DNA of 64,000 nucleotides from Anaerovibrio sp. JC8. GTDB taxonomy: Bacteria > Bacillota > Negativicutes > Selenomonadales > Selenomonadaceae. Positions 23,504 to 32,437 of this stretch are shown piece after piece. The stretch spans positions 62,001-126,000 of the forward strand of contig NZ_ANBM01000005.1 in NCBI RefSeq assembly GCF_002100115.1. Direction: 5' to 3'. The position numbers and the translations under genes are program-made. The notes beneath the pieces were generated by a model, which worked only from the letters and a program-made list of their open reading frames with translations, did not search any database and was not told the origin of the DNA. The stretch's first letter is position 1. Every line of letters starts with the position of its first letter.

Positions 23504-23562
23504 ATGGTCAGTGCTTACTGATTCTTCGGTCGCTTCACTTCCTCACAATCAGAGCCACTGAC
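23504..23562. repeat. rlmD 3' end (att-like, right copy)
   Basis: Genuine 3' end of rlmD, repeated at 20311-20369 in the same orientation. Confidence 0.65.
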
Positions 23563-24899
23563 TCAACGTGGCTGCTGGACACGAACATGTCTACTGGCTG
23601 GACCTTTTCTGCCTTGTAGCCCAGTTTATCCAGTATTTCCAGATCACGGGCCAGGGTGGCCGGGTTGCAGGATACATAGACAATGCGGTTTGGCTGCATA
23701 TTGGCAAAGGTCTGCAGTACCACTTCGGTACAGCCTGCCCGTGGCGGGTCCACCACGATTACATCAGGACGGATGCCCTGATTATACAGGCGTGGCATTA
23801 CCTTGGTGCAGTCTCCTACGATGAACTCGGCATTCTTTACGTTGTTTTCACGGGCGTTTTTCTCTGCGTCCTTGATAGCCGGGCTTACAATTTCTACGCC
23901 ATAAACCTTATGAGCCTTCTGAGCCAAGTAAAGGCTGATGGTACCCGTACCACAGTAAGCATCGATTACTGTCTCTTTACCCGTAAGCTGAGCAAACTCC
24001 AGTGCCTTGTCATAAAGCACCTCTGCCTGCTTGGTATTAACCTGGAAAAAGGAACGGGCAGAAACATTAAAGCTGAACTTCCCCAGCTTAGCCTTAATAG
24101 TTGGACGTCCCCACAACAGCTTGGTCTCCCGGCCCAATATAACATTATTTCTATAAGTCTGGATATTCTGCTGAAGGCTAACCATCTGAGGCAGACGGCT
24201 TCGAAGCATCTTAATAATTTCCTTTTCACGACTCAGCTGCTTGGTGGCAGTAACCAGCACCACCATAAGCTGTCCCTTTTCACCGGTGCGGGCCACCACA
24301 TGGCGCATAACACCAGTATGACGGTCCTCATCATATACAGGAATATTCAGCTTATCTATTACCTCACGAACTGCACTGATGGCCTCGTTATTAATTTTGT
24401 CCTGAATCATGCAGTCAGAGGAATCAATAATCTTATGAGTTCCTTGGGCAAAGCAGCCGATAATAGTCTTGCCCTTTTCACGGCCCACAGGGAATGCCAC
24501 CTTATTGCGGTAATTCCACGGCTCCTTGGCTCCAATGGTAGGCAACACGGGGAGATTCTTGAGATGGCCTATACGTTCCATGGCATCCTTCACCTGCTGA
24601 TGCTTGGCCTTTAGCTGTCCTTCATAGGAAAGATGCTGCAGCTGGCAGCCACCGCACTCCTTGTAAATACCACAGGAAGGCATCACACGATCAGGACTTG
24701 GCTTTAACACCTTCACCAGCTTGCCTGTGGCATAGCTTTTCTTCACTTCACTAATCTTTACGGTGAGCTCCTCCTCTGGAAGACCTCCCACAACAAATAC
24801 AGTGAAACCGTCAATACGGCCCACGCCTTCACCGCTACTGCCCAAGCTATTGATTTTTATATTGTATTGCTTTCCCTTTTCTACAGGAACCTTAGCCAT
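23535..24899 (-). CDS. rlmD: 23S rRNA (uracil-C5)-methyltransferase, RumA/RlmD type
   Basis: A 454-residue SAM-dependent methyltransferase that makes m5U in 23S rRNA. It has an N-terminal TRAM RNA-binding domain (about residues 5-62) and an Fe-S cluster motif C-x5-C-x2-C (CGIYKECGGCQ, about 76-86). The SAM motif is DAYCGTGTISLYLA, VDPPRAGC is the catalytic-loop Asp-Pro-Pro-Arg, and the nucleophile is Cys411 in YVSCNPATLARDL. In Firmicutes one enzyme of this type (RlmCD) may modify two sites. A GAGGG-TGAC-GCCCTC hairpin lies just upstream. The 3' end is duplicated at 20311-20369. Confidence 0.95.
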   Translation of the reverse strand: MAKVPVEKGKQYNIKINSLGSSGEGVGRIDGFTVFVVGGLPEEELTVKISEVKKSYATGKLVKVLKPSPDRVMPSCGIYKECGGCQLQHLSYEGQLKAKHQQVKDAMERIGHLKNLPVLPTIGAKEPWNYRNKVAFPVGREKGKTIIGCFAQGTHKIIDSSDCMIQDKINNEAISAVREVIDKLNIPVYDEDRHTGVMRHVVARTGEKGQLMVVLVTATKQLSREKEIIKMLRSRLPQMVSLQQNIQTYRNNVILGRETKLLWGRPTIKAKLGKFSFNVSARSFFQVNTKQAEVLYDKALEFAQLTGKETVIDAYCGTGTISLYLAQKAHKVYGVEIVSPAIKDAEKNARENNVKNAEFIVGDCTKVMPRLYNQGIRPDVIVVDPPRAGCTEVVLQTFANMQPNRIVYVSCNPATLARDLEILDKLGYKAEKVQPVDMFVSSSHVESVALIVRK

Positions 24900-25014
24900 T
24901 TATTTTCCTCCAAAACATAAAGAGGGCGTCACCCTCGGAATAATTGCATGGTATATTATACCACAAACATCCAAAGCTGACGCCACACCTTAATAATTAC
25001 TTTTTTAGTTGACC

Positions 25015-25680
25015 TTACTTTTTGAACTGTACCTCAAAAAGAAGATCTGTTGGCTTATCCAGAAGCATTTTAGCTCCATTTTTCAAAAGCTCCTCATCCT
25101 TGCGGAAGCCCCAACGGGCACCAATAGGAAGGAAGCCTGCATTAACGGCAGTCTGCATATCCACGCCGCTGTCGCCCACATAAGCCACCTTTTCCGGCTC
25201 CACACCAATTTCCTTGCAAATTTCCAGGCAAGTAGCTGGATCCGGCTTTCTTGGATGACCCGGACGGTCACCCATTACAACCTTAAAGGTACCAGGCTCA
25301 AACAAAATGCTTATAATTGTCTTTGCCGCATCCATTGGCTTGTTGGTGCAAACAGCCATAGGAACATCCTTTTCAATGAGCTTCAGCAGCAGCTCACGAA
25401 CGCCTGTATAGGCACGGGTTTTATTCAGCACCTTACCGTTATAAATCTCTCTGAATTTTGCCAACGCCTTTTCATAAAAGGCTCTGTCCTCGGATTTGTC
25501 AATTGGCAATGCTCTTTCCACAAGCTTGCCAATACCATTTCCTACAAAATATTTATAGGCCTCAACATCATGTTTTGGCAAATCGTATGCCGCAAGCATT
25601 TCATTACAGCTGTCTGCCAAATCATCTATTGAATTTATCAATGTTCCATCTAAATCGAATATTACTGCTTCGTAGCGCAT
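25015..25680 (-). CDS. gph: Phosphoglycolate phosphatase-like HAD hydrolase
   Basis: A 221-residue HAD phosphatase. Motif I is DLDGTLINSIDDL (nucleophile Asp9), motif II is VCTNKP, the Lys motif is RKPDPATCL and motif III is YVGDSGVDMQTAVNAG. The helical cap lies between motifs I and II, as in Gph/PGP enzymes that clear 2-phosphoglycolate after DNA repair. The substrate range in this family is broad. ATG 25680 follows GGCGGAG. Confidence 0.88.
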   Translation of the reverse strand: MRYEAVIFDLDGTLINSIDDLADSCNEMLAAYDLPKHDVEAYKYFVGNGIGKLVERALPIDKSEDRAFYEKALAKFREIYNGKVLNKTRAYTGVRELLLKLIEKDVPMAVCTNKPMDAAKTIISILFEPGTFKVVMGDRPGHPRKPDPATCLEICKEIGVEPEKVAYVGDSGVDMQTAVNAGFLPIGARWGFRKDEELLKNGAKMLLDKPTDLLFEVQFKK

Positions 25681-25778
25681 AACTTTCTCCGCCTCTTTCT
25701 TCCATAAATAAATCTCGTACGATTTGTAATATTCTATAAAAAAAATTAATATCCTGCAAATTTTTTAATTTTTTTGAA

Positions 25779-25803
25779 GACAGCTTAATTTAAGCTGTCC
25801 GCT
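25779..25803 (-). terminator. Terminator overlapping the HD gene stop codon
   Basis: Perfect arms GACAGCTTAA / TTAAGCTGTC spanning the stop codon, then a T-poor tail TTCAAAAAAATTAAAA. Stem good, tail weak. Confidence 0.5.
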
Positions 25804-26321
25804 TCCATCAATACCTTAAGAACAGCCTGCTCATTAGCTAATAATTCTTCATTTTTTCCACTATGGTGACGAAGTACAATGTCAGCTTCGTGAATCATCC
25901 CCAGCTTCATCAGCTCAGCGCAGCCTATTTCAGGATGATTATAATAACGGTACATTATTTCCTTAAAGTAGCTGTCACTGGAGCGCTGACTGTTATTTAC
26001 GGACCATTCATGGAAGAATTTATCCAGCAAAACCCCATAGGTTTTTTTGATGCTGTTCATCCTTGGACCACGGCCAATATCATGTAAAAGACAACAGCGC
26101 TTTAAAAAGTCCATGTCAATAAAGTCGACCAGCCCCTGCTTTTCAGCAATATCCACTGCAGTTTTCATAACACTAAGGGTGTGACGCTGATCGGCTACCG
26201 TCATGTGATAAAAGGCCTGCTGAGCCTCAGGGGACAGCAGGTCATTTATTGTATTCTGTTCTTCCTTATTGGGGCCCTTTGCAAGAACCCCCTTAAAAAA
26301 CTGAACTATTCTTTTTATCAT
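25785..26321 (-). CDS. HD-domain phosphohydrolase
   Basis: A 178-residue HD protein. The metal site is visible as RHTLSVMKTA, then CCLLHDIGRGPRM (the HD pair), then a later conserved YYNHPEIGCAELMK and ADIVLRHHSG. These are typical of small HD enzymes acting on nucleotides or RNA. Its ATG overlaps the hisZ stop (TAATG), so it is translationally coupled to hisZ, an unusual partner. The substrate is unknown. Confidence 0.85.
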   Translation of the reverse strand: MIKRIVQFFKGVLAKGPNKEEQNTINDLLSPEAQQAFYHMTVADQRHTLSVMKTAVDIAEKQGLVDFIDMDFLKRCCLLHDIGRGPRMNSIKKTYGVLLDKFFHEWSVNNSQRSSDSYFKEIMYRYYNHPEIGCAELMKLGMIHEADIVLRHHSGKNEELLANEQAVLKVLMEADSLN

Positions 26322-27505
26322 TATCTCACGAATATCAATTGCTGATATCCCTTTCCTGCACGATATTCCTCCGCATCCTGTTCGGTGGACGGTCCCATGG
26401 CCATTTCACATGCTTCCCCTGCCATACGCAGCTTCTGAACTGCCTTTATAGCCTCCGGCTCCTTCCCTGGTGCAAAGGCCACATACACATCCCGTTGGGT
26501 CTGTGGTGCCTTAAGTCCGTGACGCTCCAAAGCCAGCATTACACGCTCTATGCCAAAGGCAAATCCAGTGGCTGACATATCTGTGCCAAAATCCGTCAGC
26601 ATATTGTCATAACGGCCGCCACCACACAATGGATAGCCAAGCCCCGGTGTATACGCTTCAAACACCATACCTGTATAATAGCTGAAATCACGGATTACAC
26701 CTAAATCAAAGGTAATATACTCAGATACACCATAGGCTTCCAAAAGATTGCAAATCTCAGAAAGATTATCCAATGCCTTCCGGGACTGCTCGTTGTTCAC
26801 CATGGAATAAGCCTTCTTCAAAATTTCACGGTTACCGTGAAGAAGAGGAATCTCCTTAACCATTTTTCTGGCATCATCTGAAATATCTGCCTTATCAGCT
26901 ATATTATTAAGTCCTACAAGATCACGATTTTCAATGGCCGCACGGATATTGCCCATTTCCTTGGCACTTAAACCGCACTGCTTCATAAGGCCATTAATAA
27001 AATCAACCTGTCCAAGGCAGATAATAAAGTCATTGAGGCCCGTCTTTTTTAAGGCGGATATTGCTAAAGCGATTATCTCTGCATCAGCAGTTGCCTTATC
27101 ACTGCCCAACAGCTCAACTCCCGCCTGATGGAATTCACACTGGCGACCAGTCTGAGCCTGCTCATAGCGGAATACGGAGCTGATATAAGACAGCTTCAAT
27201 GGCAGCTTGTCTTCCTTCATACGGGAGGCAGCCACCCTGGCAATAGGAGTAGTCATTTCATAGCGTAGAGCCATGGTACGGTTATTCTTATCAAAGAGCT
27301 TAAACATATGAGGCTCCAAATTGCTGCCATTACCCATGGTAAGGGTGTCCAAAAATTCAACAGTTGGAGTCACGATTTCATCATAGCCCCAAAGGTTGAA
27401 TTCTTCAGCTATAGCCGCTTCAATGGCACGCTTGCCAGCAGCCTCACGAGGTAAAAAGTCTCTTGTTCCATAAGGGATTTCCAAAACCATATCTCTATTT
27501 TCCAT
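26321..27505 (-). CDS. hisZ: ATP phosphoribosyltransferase regulatory subunit
   Basis: A 394-residue HisRS-like protein without tRNA-binding C-terminal domain. It has the class II synthetase motif 2 region FRYEQAQTGRQCEFHQAGVELLG, and PLCGGGRYDNMLTDFG followed by ATGFAFGIERVML. HisZ activates the short form of HisG, which is what this genome encodes at 38863-39531. ATG 27505 follows GGAG; seven codons of upstream frame lack a site. It is 11-12 kb away from the main his operon, between the yerC-like gene and an HD gene. Confidence 0.93.
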   Translation of the reverse strand: MENRDMVLEIPYGTRDFLPREAAGKRAIEAAIAEEFNLWGYDEIVTPTVEFLDTLTMGNGSNLEPHMFKLFDKNNRTMALRYEMTTPIARVAASRMKEDKLPLKLSYISSVFRYEQAQTGRQCEFHQAGVELLGSDKATADAEIIALAISALKKTGLNDFIICLGQVDFINGLMKQCGLSAKEMGNIRAAIENRDLVGLNNIADKADISDDARKMVKEIPLLHGNREILKKAYSMVNNEQSRKALDNLSEICNLLEAYGVSEYITFDLGVIRDFSYYTGMVFEAYTPGLGYPLCGGGRYDNMLTDFGTDMSATGFAFGIERVMLALERHGLKAPQTQRDVYVAFAPGKEPEAIKAVQKLRMAGEACEMAMGPSTEQDAEEYRAGKGYQQLIFVR

Positions 27506-27538
27506 AGTCACTTCTCCTACGCCCAACTTGCTTTAATA

Positions 27539-27835
27539 CTATTTCTTGTCCTTTAAGCGGTCAAATACCAGTGAATATCCGTCTGCACCATAATTCAGGC
27601 AACGCTTTACCCTGCTGATGGTAGCTGTGCTGGCTCCGGTACGGCTTACAATATCATCATAGGTGTGATGATCCTGCAGCATACGGGCCACCTCCAGGCG
27701 CTGGCTCATAGCCTTTATTTCACTGATAGTACAAATATCCTCAAAGAACTGATAGCATTCCTCCACAGTTTCCAATTTTAAAACTGCCTCGCAAAGCTGG
27801 TCGTTCAAATCATCCCTTAACTTAGGATTTACCAT
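27539..27835 (-). CDS. YerC/YecD family TrpR-related regulator
   Basis: A 98-residue TrpR-fold protein. It has TVEECYQFFEDICTISEIKAMSQRLEVARML and the HTH TYDDIVSRTGASTATISRVKRCLNYG. The family occurs in Firmicutes and several members lie beside amino acid genes. It is directly upstream of hisZ (33-bp gap, same strand), so histidine-linked control of hisZ or the his operon is a reasonable but untested idea. Confidence 0.9.
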   Translation of the reverse strand: MVNPKLRDDLNDQLCEAVLKLETVEECYQFFEDICTISEIKAMSQRLEVARMLQDHHTYDDIVSRTGASTATISRVKRCLNYGADGYSLVFDRLKDKK

Positions 27836-28025
27836 AAATACACCACCTATTACTAAAATGTGTTTATTCGCTTTCGTACTTTTATTCTTTCACGCTTTAC
27901 TTTGTGAAAATATAGATATATTATACAGCAGTTGTTCAAATTTTTCTATAAAAATATAGAAAAAATGCCGCCATAGTTTTTATTTCATGACAGCATTTCG
28001 AAACAGCATATTTGTTTCACTAAAA

Positions 28026-28076
28026 TTTCACTATTTTTTCACTATTTTTCACTATTTCTTCACTATTCTTCACTAA
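28026..28076. repeat. Short tandem repeat at the recG 3' end
   Basis: Four to five imperfect units of TTTCACTATTTT directly after the recG stop codon. No gene overlaps them. Confidence 0.6.
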
Positions 28077-30143
28077 TCAGGTGTCGGTAATGTTCATAAA
28101 ATGCTCTTTGTACTGAAGTTCCAAAATTGGCAGCACATAATCCAGATCCACCCTGTTTTCCATGGTTTCCAGGGCTGCCCGGCGGGCCTCCAGCAAGATA
28201 TCTATATCCTGCAGTACGTCAGCAATTTTAAGGTCTGGCAGGCCGTGCTGCATGGAGCCAAAGAACTGTCCCGGGCCACGGAGCTTTAAATCCTCCTCAG
28301 CCAAGATAAAGCCATCAGAGGTGGTTTCCATAATCCGCATACGCTCCTTGGATACCTCGGTTTTTCCATCTGTTACCAGTACACAGTAGGAGCTGTATTC
28401 ACCACGCCCGATACGCCCACGAAGCTGATGAAGCTGGGCCAGACCAAACTGTTGGGCATTTTCAATAACCATCATGCTGGCATTGGGCACATTGACACCT
28501 ACCTCAATAACGGTGGTTGCCACCAGCATTTTTAGGCGTCCCTCGTAGAACTCCTGCATGATATCTTCCTTTTCCTTCTGCTTCAGCTTGCCATGAACCA
28601 GCCCGCAGGGAATATCACGGAAAATGCCGTGGGTCAGCTCATCATAAACCGCCTCAGCAGAAAGAAGATTACTTTCCTCGCTGTCCTCAATAAGAGGGCA
28701 TACCACATAGCCCTGGCGTCCCTTGGAAATTTCATCCCGCATGAACTTATAAATAAGCTCCCGCCTGTCAGGGGTACGCACAAAGGTTCGCACCGGCTTT
28801 CTTCCCGGTGGCAGCTCACGAATAAGGGACACATCCAGATCCCCATATACCGTCAAAGTCATGGTACGGGGAATAGGGGTTGCAGTCATAACCAGCACAT
28901 CCGGCATAAGAGTCCCCTTCTTTTCCAGCTCAGCACGCTGATTAATGCCGAAACGGTGCTGCTCGTCCGTTACCACCAGTCCCAACTTTTTAAAGGCCAC
29001 CTGTTCCTGAATAAGGGCATGGGTACCAATTACAATATCTATTTGCTGAGATACAAGCTCCTCATATATCTGTTCCCGTTGCTTTTTCGTCAATTTTCCA
29101 GACAAAAGAGCCACTTTTATTCCAAGTGGCTCCAGCTGTTTTACGAAACCTTCATAATGCTGTCTGGCTAATATTTCTGTAGGAGCCATAAGGGCTCCCT
29201 GATACCCGTTTTCTACTGTCTTTACAAGGGCCAGCATGGCGATAACCGTCTTGCCTGAGCCCACATCCCCCTGCACCAAGCGGCGCATAGGCACAGAACT
29301 CTCCATATCATTGCAAATATCATTCCAGGCCTTTCGCTGGTCCCCAGTCAGCTTAAAAGGCAACAGCCCCATGAGTTTATCCACCATTACGCTGTTAAGC
29401 CCATGTCTTATGCCCTGCTTTTTCTCCTGGGTCCGCTTCTTCAGCATCATAAGGCCGCACTGTATAAGATACAGTTCCTCAAAGGCCAAGCGATTTCTGG
29501 CCTGCTTCACCTTAAGAAAGTTATCTGGAAAATGAATGCCCTGAAAGGCCTCACTGCGAGATAACAGATTATAATGCCTTAAAATATTATCCGGAACCAC
29601 CTCTGGAATGGTATCCACGCTGTTTAACAGTTCTCTAATGGATTTACGGAAAAACTTCTGATTAAGTGACTCCGTGGAAGGATAAATGGGAAGAATTCCC
29701 AGCCCCTTGGTTTCATCCTCATCAGCATCCATAATCTCGAAGGAGGAAAGCTGACTCATGGCGTACTGGCCCTGACCACCAAAGGCAAACTCCACCTTTC
29801 CGGTGGCAAAAACCTTTTTTCCTGGCTTCAGCTTTGCCTTCAAAAAGCGCTGATTAAACCAGGTAATCTGCACAAAGCCTGTGCCATCACTGACCATGGC
29901 AGTGAGAATAAACATATTTCGCCGTCCCGCCCGCTTTTCCTGCAAAGAGGTTATAACGCCGGAAATAGTGGACTTTTCCCCTGGCTTCAGCTCCCCGATA
30001 GGGGTAATACTGCTCTGATCTTCATAACCCCGGGGATAGTGGGTCAGCATATCAAATATTTTGCTTATACCTAATTTTTTAAGGAGCTGAGCCTTCTTTG
30101 GTCCGATTCCCTTCAAATATTGAATATCCTGCTCCAGCTCCAT
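28077..30143 (-). CDS. recG: ATP-dependent DNA helicase RecG
   Basis: A 688-residue branched-DNA helicase that remodels stalled forks and Holliday junctions. The N-terminal wedge/OB domain has ISGVITSLQEKRAGRRNMF. Helicase motif I is QGDVGSGKTVIA, motif Ia is APTEILARQH, the DEAD-box-equivalent is VVTDEQHRFG, motif III is VMTATPIPRT, and motif VI is QLRGRIGRGEY. The TRG-like element and C-terminal EEDLKLRGPGQFFGSMQHG are intact. Length is normal for the family. ATG 30143 follows GGAGG. It lies downstream of the EIIA-like gene. Confidence 0.96.
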   Translation of the reverse strand: MELEQDIQYLKGIGPKKAQLLKKLGISKIFDMLTHYPRGYEDQSSITPIGELKPGEKSTISGVITSLQEKRAGRRNMFILTAMVSDGTGFVQITWFNQRFLKAKLKPGKKVFATGKVEFAFGGQGQYAMSQLSSFEIMDADEDETKGLGILPIYPSTESLNQKFFRKSIRELLNSVDTIPEVVPDNILRHYNLLSRSEAFQGIHFPDNFLKVKQARNRLAFEELYLIQCGLMMLKKRTQEKKQGIRHGLNSVMVDKLMGLLPFKLTGDQRKAWNDICNDMESSVPMRRLVQGDVGSGKTVIAMLALVKTVENGYQGALMAPTEILARQHYEGFVKQLEPLGIKVALLSGKLTKKQREQIYEELVSQQIDIVIGTHALIQEQVAFKKLGLVVTDEQHRFGINQRAELEKKGTLMPDVLVMTATPIPRTMTLTVYGDLDVSLIRELPPGRKPVRTFVRTPDRRELIYKFMRDEISKGRQGYVVCPLIEDSEESNLLSAEAVYDELTHGIFRDIPCGLVHGKLKQKEKEDIMQEFYEGRLKMLVATTVIEVGVNVPNASMMVIENAQQFGLAQLHQLRGRIGRGEYSSYCVLVTDGKTEVSKERMRIMETTSDGFILAEEDLKLRGPGQFFGSMQHGLPDLKIADVLQDIDILLEARRAALETMENRVDLDYVLPILELQYKEHFMNITDT

Positions 30144-30173
30144 AAAAATCCTCCAAAACTGCTATACTTACTT

Positions 30174-30902
30174 TTATTCGCCACCACCGCTGTTCAAGAA
30201 TACACCTATGGTTACGAAAATAACAACCATTATGACCACGAGGCCCACAAACATGGCTCCCAGCTTCACCCAGTTAGTGGAATCTTTAAGGAACTCCTCG
30301 CTTTCATTTTTTAGCTCATCAATAACTGATTTATCCTTTGGTGGCTCCTTAACTTCCTTATCAGGAGCTTCTGCAGCCTTTTCTTCTCCAGCAGGCTTTT
30401 CCTCCTCAGCAGGGGCCTCTTCCTTAATTATTTCAACTACCTTAAATATCTCACCGGCACCAGCCTCAACATCGCCTACATTGGCCTTGATTTCCGTGCC
30501 ATCCTCTTCCTCAGTGACAACTATTACCGGCGTAATAGTATTAATCCCCTTTTCCTCAAAGGCTCCCAAATCGTACTCTGCCACCAAATCACCGGCCTGG
30601 ACCTTCTGGCCCTGCTTTACATGAACGATGGTGGTCTTATCTGCCACATCATGGGCCTCCAAGCCTACATGAACTAAAATATTAAGTCCCGTATTAGTCA
30701 TAAAGCCGATAGCGTGCTTAGTGGCAGCCACTGCAGAAACTATACCGCTAACAGGGCTATACAGCATACCATCCTTTGGAATAATGGCCACTCCGTCACC
30801 CATCATTTTCTTGGAAAAAGTATCGTCTGGCACCTCAACTAAATCCACGATTTTTCCTGTCATTGGTGCAAAAATAGAACTCTCTCTTGTATTCTGAGCC
30901 AT
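30174..30902 (-). CDS. Membrane-anchored PTS EIIA(Glc)-like protein
   Basis: A 242-residue protein. Residues 1-150 are a PTS EIIA glucose-type domain: IFAPMTGKIVDLVEVPDDTFS at the start, His63 in TKHAIG and the predicted phospho-His78 in LVHVGLEAHDV, with the 15-residue spacing of E. coli His75/His90. An acidic Ala/Glu/Pro linker (about 160-210) leads to one C-terminal membrane helix (FVGLVVIMVVIFVTIGVFL). No EIIB or EIIC is nearby. A membrane tether on a stand-alone EIIA is unusual and suggests a regulatory role at the membrane. Confidence 0.85.
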   Translation of the reverse strand: MAQNTRESSIFAPMTGKIVDLVEVPDDTFSKKMMGDGVAIIPKDGMLYSPVSGIVSAVAATKHAIGFMTNTGLNILVHVGLEAHDVADKTTIVHVKQGQKVQAGDLVAEYDLGAFEEKGINTITPVIVVTEEEDGTEIKANVGDVEAGAGEIFKVVEIIKEEAPAEEEKPAGEEKAAEAPDKEVKEPPKDKSVIDELKNESEEFLKDSTNWVKLGAMFVGLVVIMVVIFVTIGVFLNSGGGE

Positions 30903-30918
30903 AATAACTCAACCCCTT

Positions 30919-31659
30919 TTATCTGATTTTGCCCACATGTGCCGCATAGACCATGAATTCATCTTCCCCATCAAGGCCTAATTCGCGGTTCAGCTCTTCA
31001 TCGTTAAAATGTCCTATGGCACAGCATCCAATTTCCTGGGTATAGCAAGCCAAATAAAGATTTTGGCATACATGACCCGCATCCAGATAAAGATACTGCA
31101 ATGACCTTCCCCCAAAGGCATAGTCCATTCTATCAAGAACTGCCGCCCACATGAATGTAACGGCACCTGCATCATACATATTAATTTTATTAAATCCCTT
31201 CCGCAGCCTTTCCTTGACGCCATTACCGATGTCAATTGGCAGAAGTGCATGCTCGAAGGCCAAAAATCTGTATAAACCCTTTTCCAGGCCCTCAACCTTA
31301 TCTATATAAAGATAGGTTTCAAAGGCGTTTCTGGCACCGGCCGAAGGCACAGTGCGCTTAGTGGCACCGGCAGGAAGCACCATCTTTACCCCCTGGGTAC
31401 ACCACAACAGAAAGGACAGCTCCTTCATGGTAAGAGGCCTCTCACTGTACTCACGGACAGTGGAACGAAGCTCCATGAGCTCCAAAAAACTGACTTCCTT
31501 ATCCTCCAGATAATCCGGCTCCGGCAAGGCTATCAGCTGGGCATCTTCAGGATATGGCTTCTGGGGCATAGGCACTTCTTCATGGTTAATCTTTCTTGTA
31601 TTAAGATTATTTTTTACCAACGAAGCCTCCCGCAAAGCCTTAAATATATCCTTGTACAT
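30919..31659 (-). CDS. SagB/ThcOx-type nitroreductase-fold oxidoreductase
   Basis: A 246-residue FMN-dependent SagB-family protein. RRS-like RSTVREYSERPLTMKELSFLLW is the FMN-binding start, then TVPSAGARNAFETYLYI, and near the end AGHVCQNLYLACYTQEIGCCAIGHFNDEEL. Some SagB relatives oxidise azolines in peptide natural products; many others are stand-alone reductases. The peptide precursors of this window are 13 kb away, so a link is speculative. Start ATG 31659 sits inside a hairpin and lacks a good ribosome site; ATG 31569 is an alternative. Confidence 0.82.
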   Translation of the reverse strand: MYKDIFKALREASLVKNNLNTRKINHEEVPMPQKPYPEDAQLIALPEPDYLEDKEVSFLELMELRSTVREYSERPLTMKELSFLLWCTQGVKMVLPAGATKRTVPSAGARNAFETYLYIDKVEGLEKGLYRFLAFEHALLPIDIGNGVKERLRKGFNKINMYDAGAVTFMWAAVLDRMDYAFGGRSLQYLYLDAGHVCQNLYLACYTQEIGCCAIGHFNDEELNRELGLDGEDEFMVYAAHVGKIR

Positions 31660-31663
31660 AAAA

Positions 31664-31722
31664 ACGCCTGCCTTTCAAAGTATCACTACCTATAATTATA
31701 ACTCAAAGGACAGGCGTTTTAA
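31664..31722 (-). terminator. Hairpin between hisIE and the SagB gene
   Basis: Minus strand arms AAAACGCCTGTCCTTT / AAAGGCAGGCGTTTT around a 25-base AT-rich loop. The right arm ends at the SagB start codon. It may terminate the his operon, or occlude SagB translation. Confidence 0.55.
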
Positions 31723-31735
31723 ATACATTATTAGC

Positions 31736-32437
31736 TTAATCTACTGGGCGAATGCCAGTTTTTCCCGTAAATTTGTGATAATCGCCACCATTATGACGAT
31801 TTACCAGCTCACAGAACACTTCCTCAGGATTAATATTGTGATATGCCATCAGTACAAGACAGTGATACCAGAGGTCACCCATCTCGTAGATGATTTCATT
31901 TTTGTCGTTGTTTTTGGAGGCAATAATGGTCTCCACAGCTTCCTCCCCAACCTTCTTAAGGATCTTGTCCTGACCCTTTTCAAAGAGATAGTTGGTGTAA
32001 GAGCCTTCCTTTGGATTCAGCTGACGGTCCTTGATAACATCATAAAGCTCGTTCATGATGTTGGCCAGATACTTATCTTCAGGCTGGTCCACAACGGCCA
32101 GTGCCTTATCGTTTTCCAGCAGACGACGGCCGCTGAAGCAGGAATATGTGCCGGTGTGGCAGGCGCCACTGCCCTTCTGATGGACAATAACCAGCAGAGT
32201 ATCCCCATCACAGTCGTAATACATGTCCTTTACCTCCTGGACATTGCCGGAGGTAGCCCCCTTGTTCCACAAGGATTTGCGGCTGCGGCTCCAGAACCAG
32301 GTGGTTCTCGTTTCAATGGTCTTTTGGAGAGAGTCAGCATTCATGTATGCCATCATCAGCACCTGGCCATTTTCTTCCTGAATAATGGCTGGTACCAGGC
32401 CCTTTTCATCAAATTTAATCATTGAAATGTCAATCAT
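31736..32437 (-). CDS. hisIE: Phosphoribosyl-AMP cyclohydrolase / phosphoribosyl-ATP pyrophosphatase
   Basis: A 233-residue bifunctional enzyme for steps 2 and 3 of histidine synthesis. The HisI domain (1-110) has [31 protein letters not shown] and the metal-binding DCDGDTLL with [11 protein letters not shown]. The HisE domain (about 125-230) has [16 protein letters not shown] and [17 protein letters not shown] 32437 follows GGAGGG. It is separated from hisF by 411 bp of repeat-like DNA. Confidence 0.95.
   Translation of the reverse strand: MIDISMIKFDEKGLVPAIIQEENGQVLMMAYMNADSLQKTIETRTTWFWSRSRKSLWNKGATSGNVQEVKDMYYDCDGDTLLVIVHQKGSGACHTGTYSCFSGRRLLENDKALAVVDQPEDKYLANIMNELYDVIKDRQLNPKEGSYTNYLFEKGQDKILKKVGEEAVETIIASKNNDKNEIIYEMGDLWYHCLVLMAYHNINPEEVFCELVNRHNGGDYHKFTGKTGIRPVD

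Larger units (their letters stand above)
20311..23562. mobile_element. Putative integrated element with serine recombinase and Abi gene
   Basis: The segment lies between two copies of the rlmD 3' end and contains a serine recombinase, an Abi-like defence gene and internal 220-bp direct repeats. The right copy is the intact rlmD end. The 3' end of the equivalent rRNA methyltransferase gene (rum) is a known target of integrative elements and phages in streptococci. The small size suggests a decayed or satellite element. Confidence 0.5.

Noticed and set aside
23568-24614. 348-codon plus-strand frame opposite rlmD
   Set aside because: Antisense shadow of a clear methyltransferase gene.
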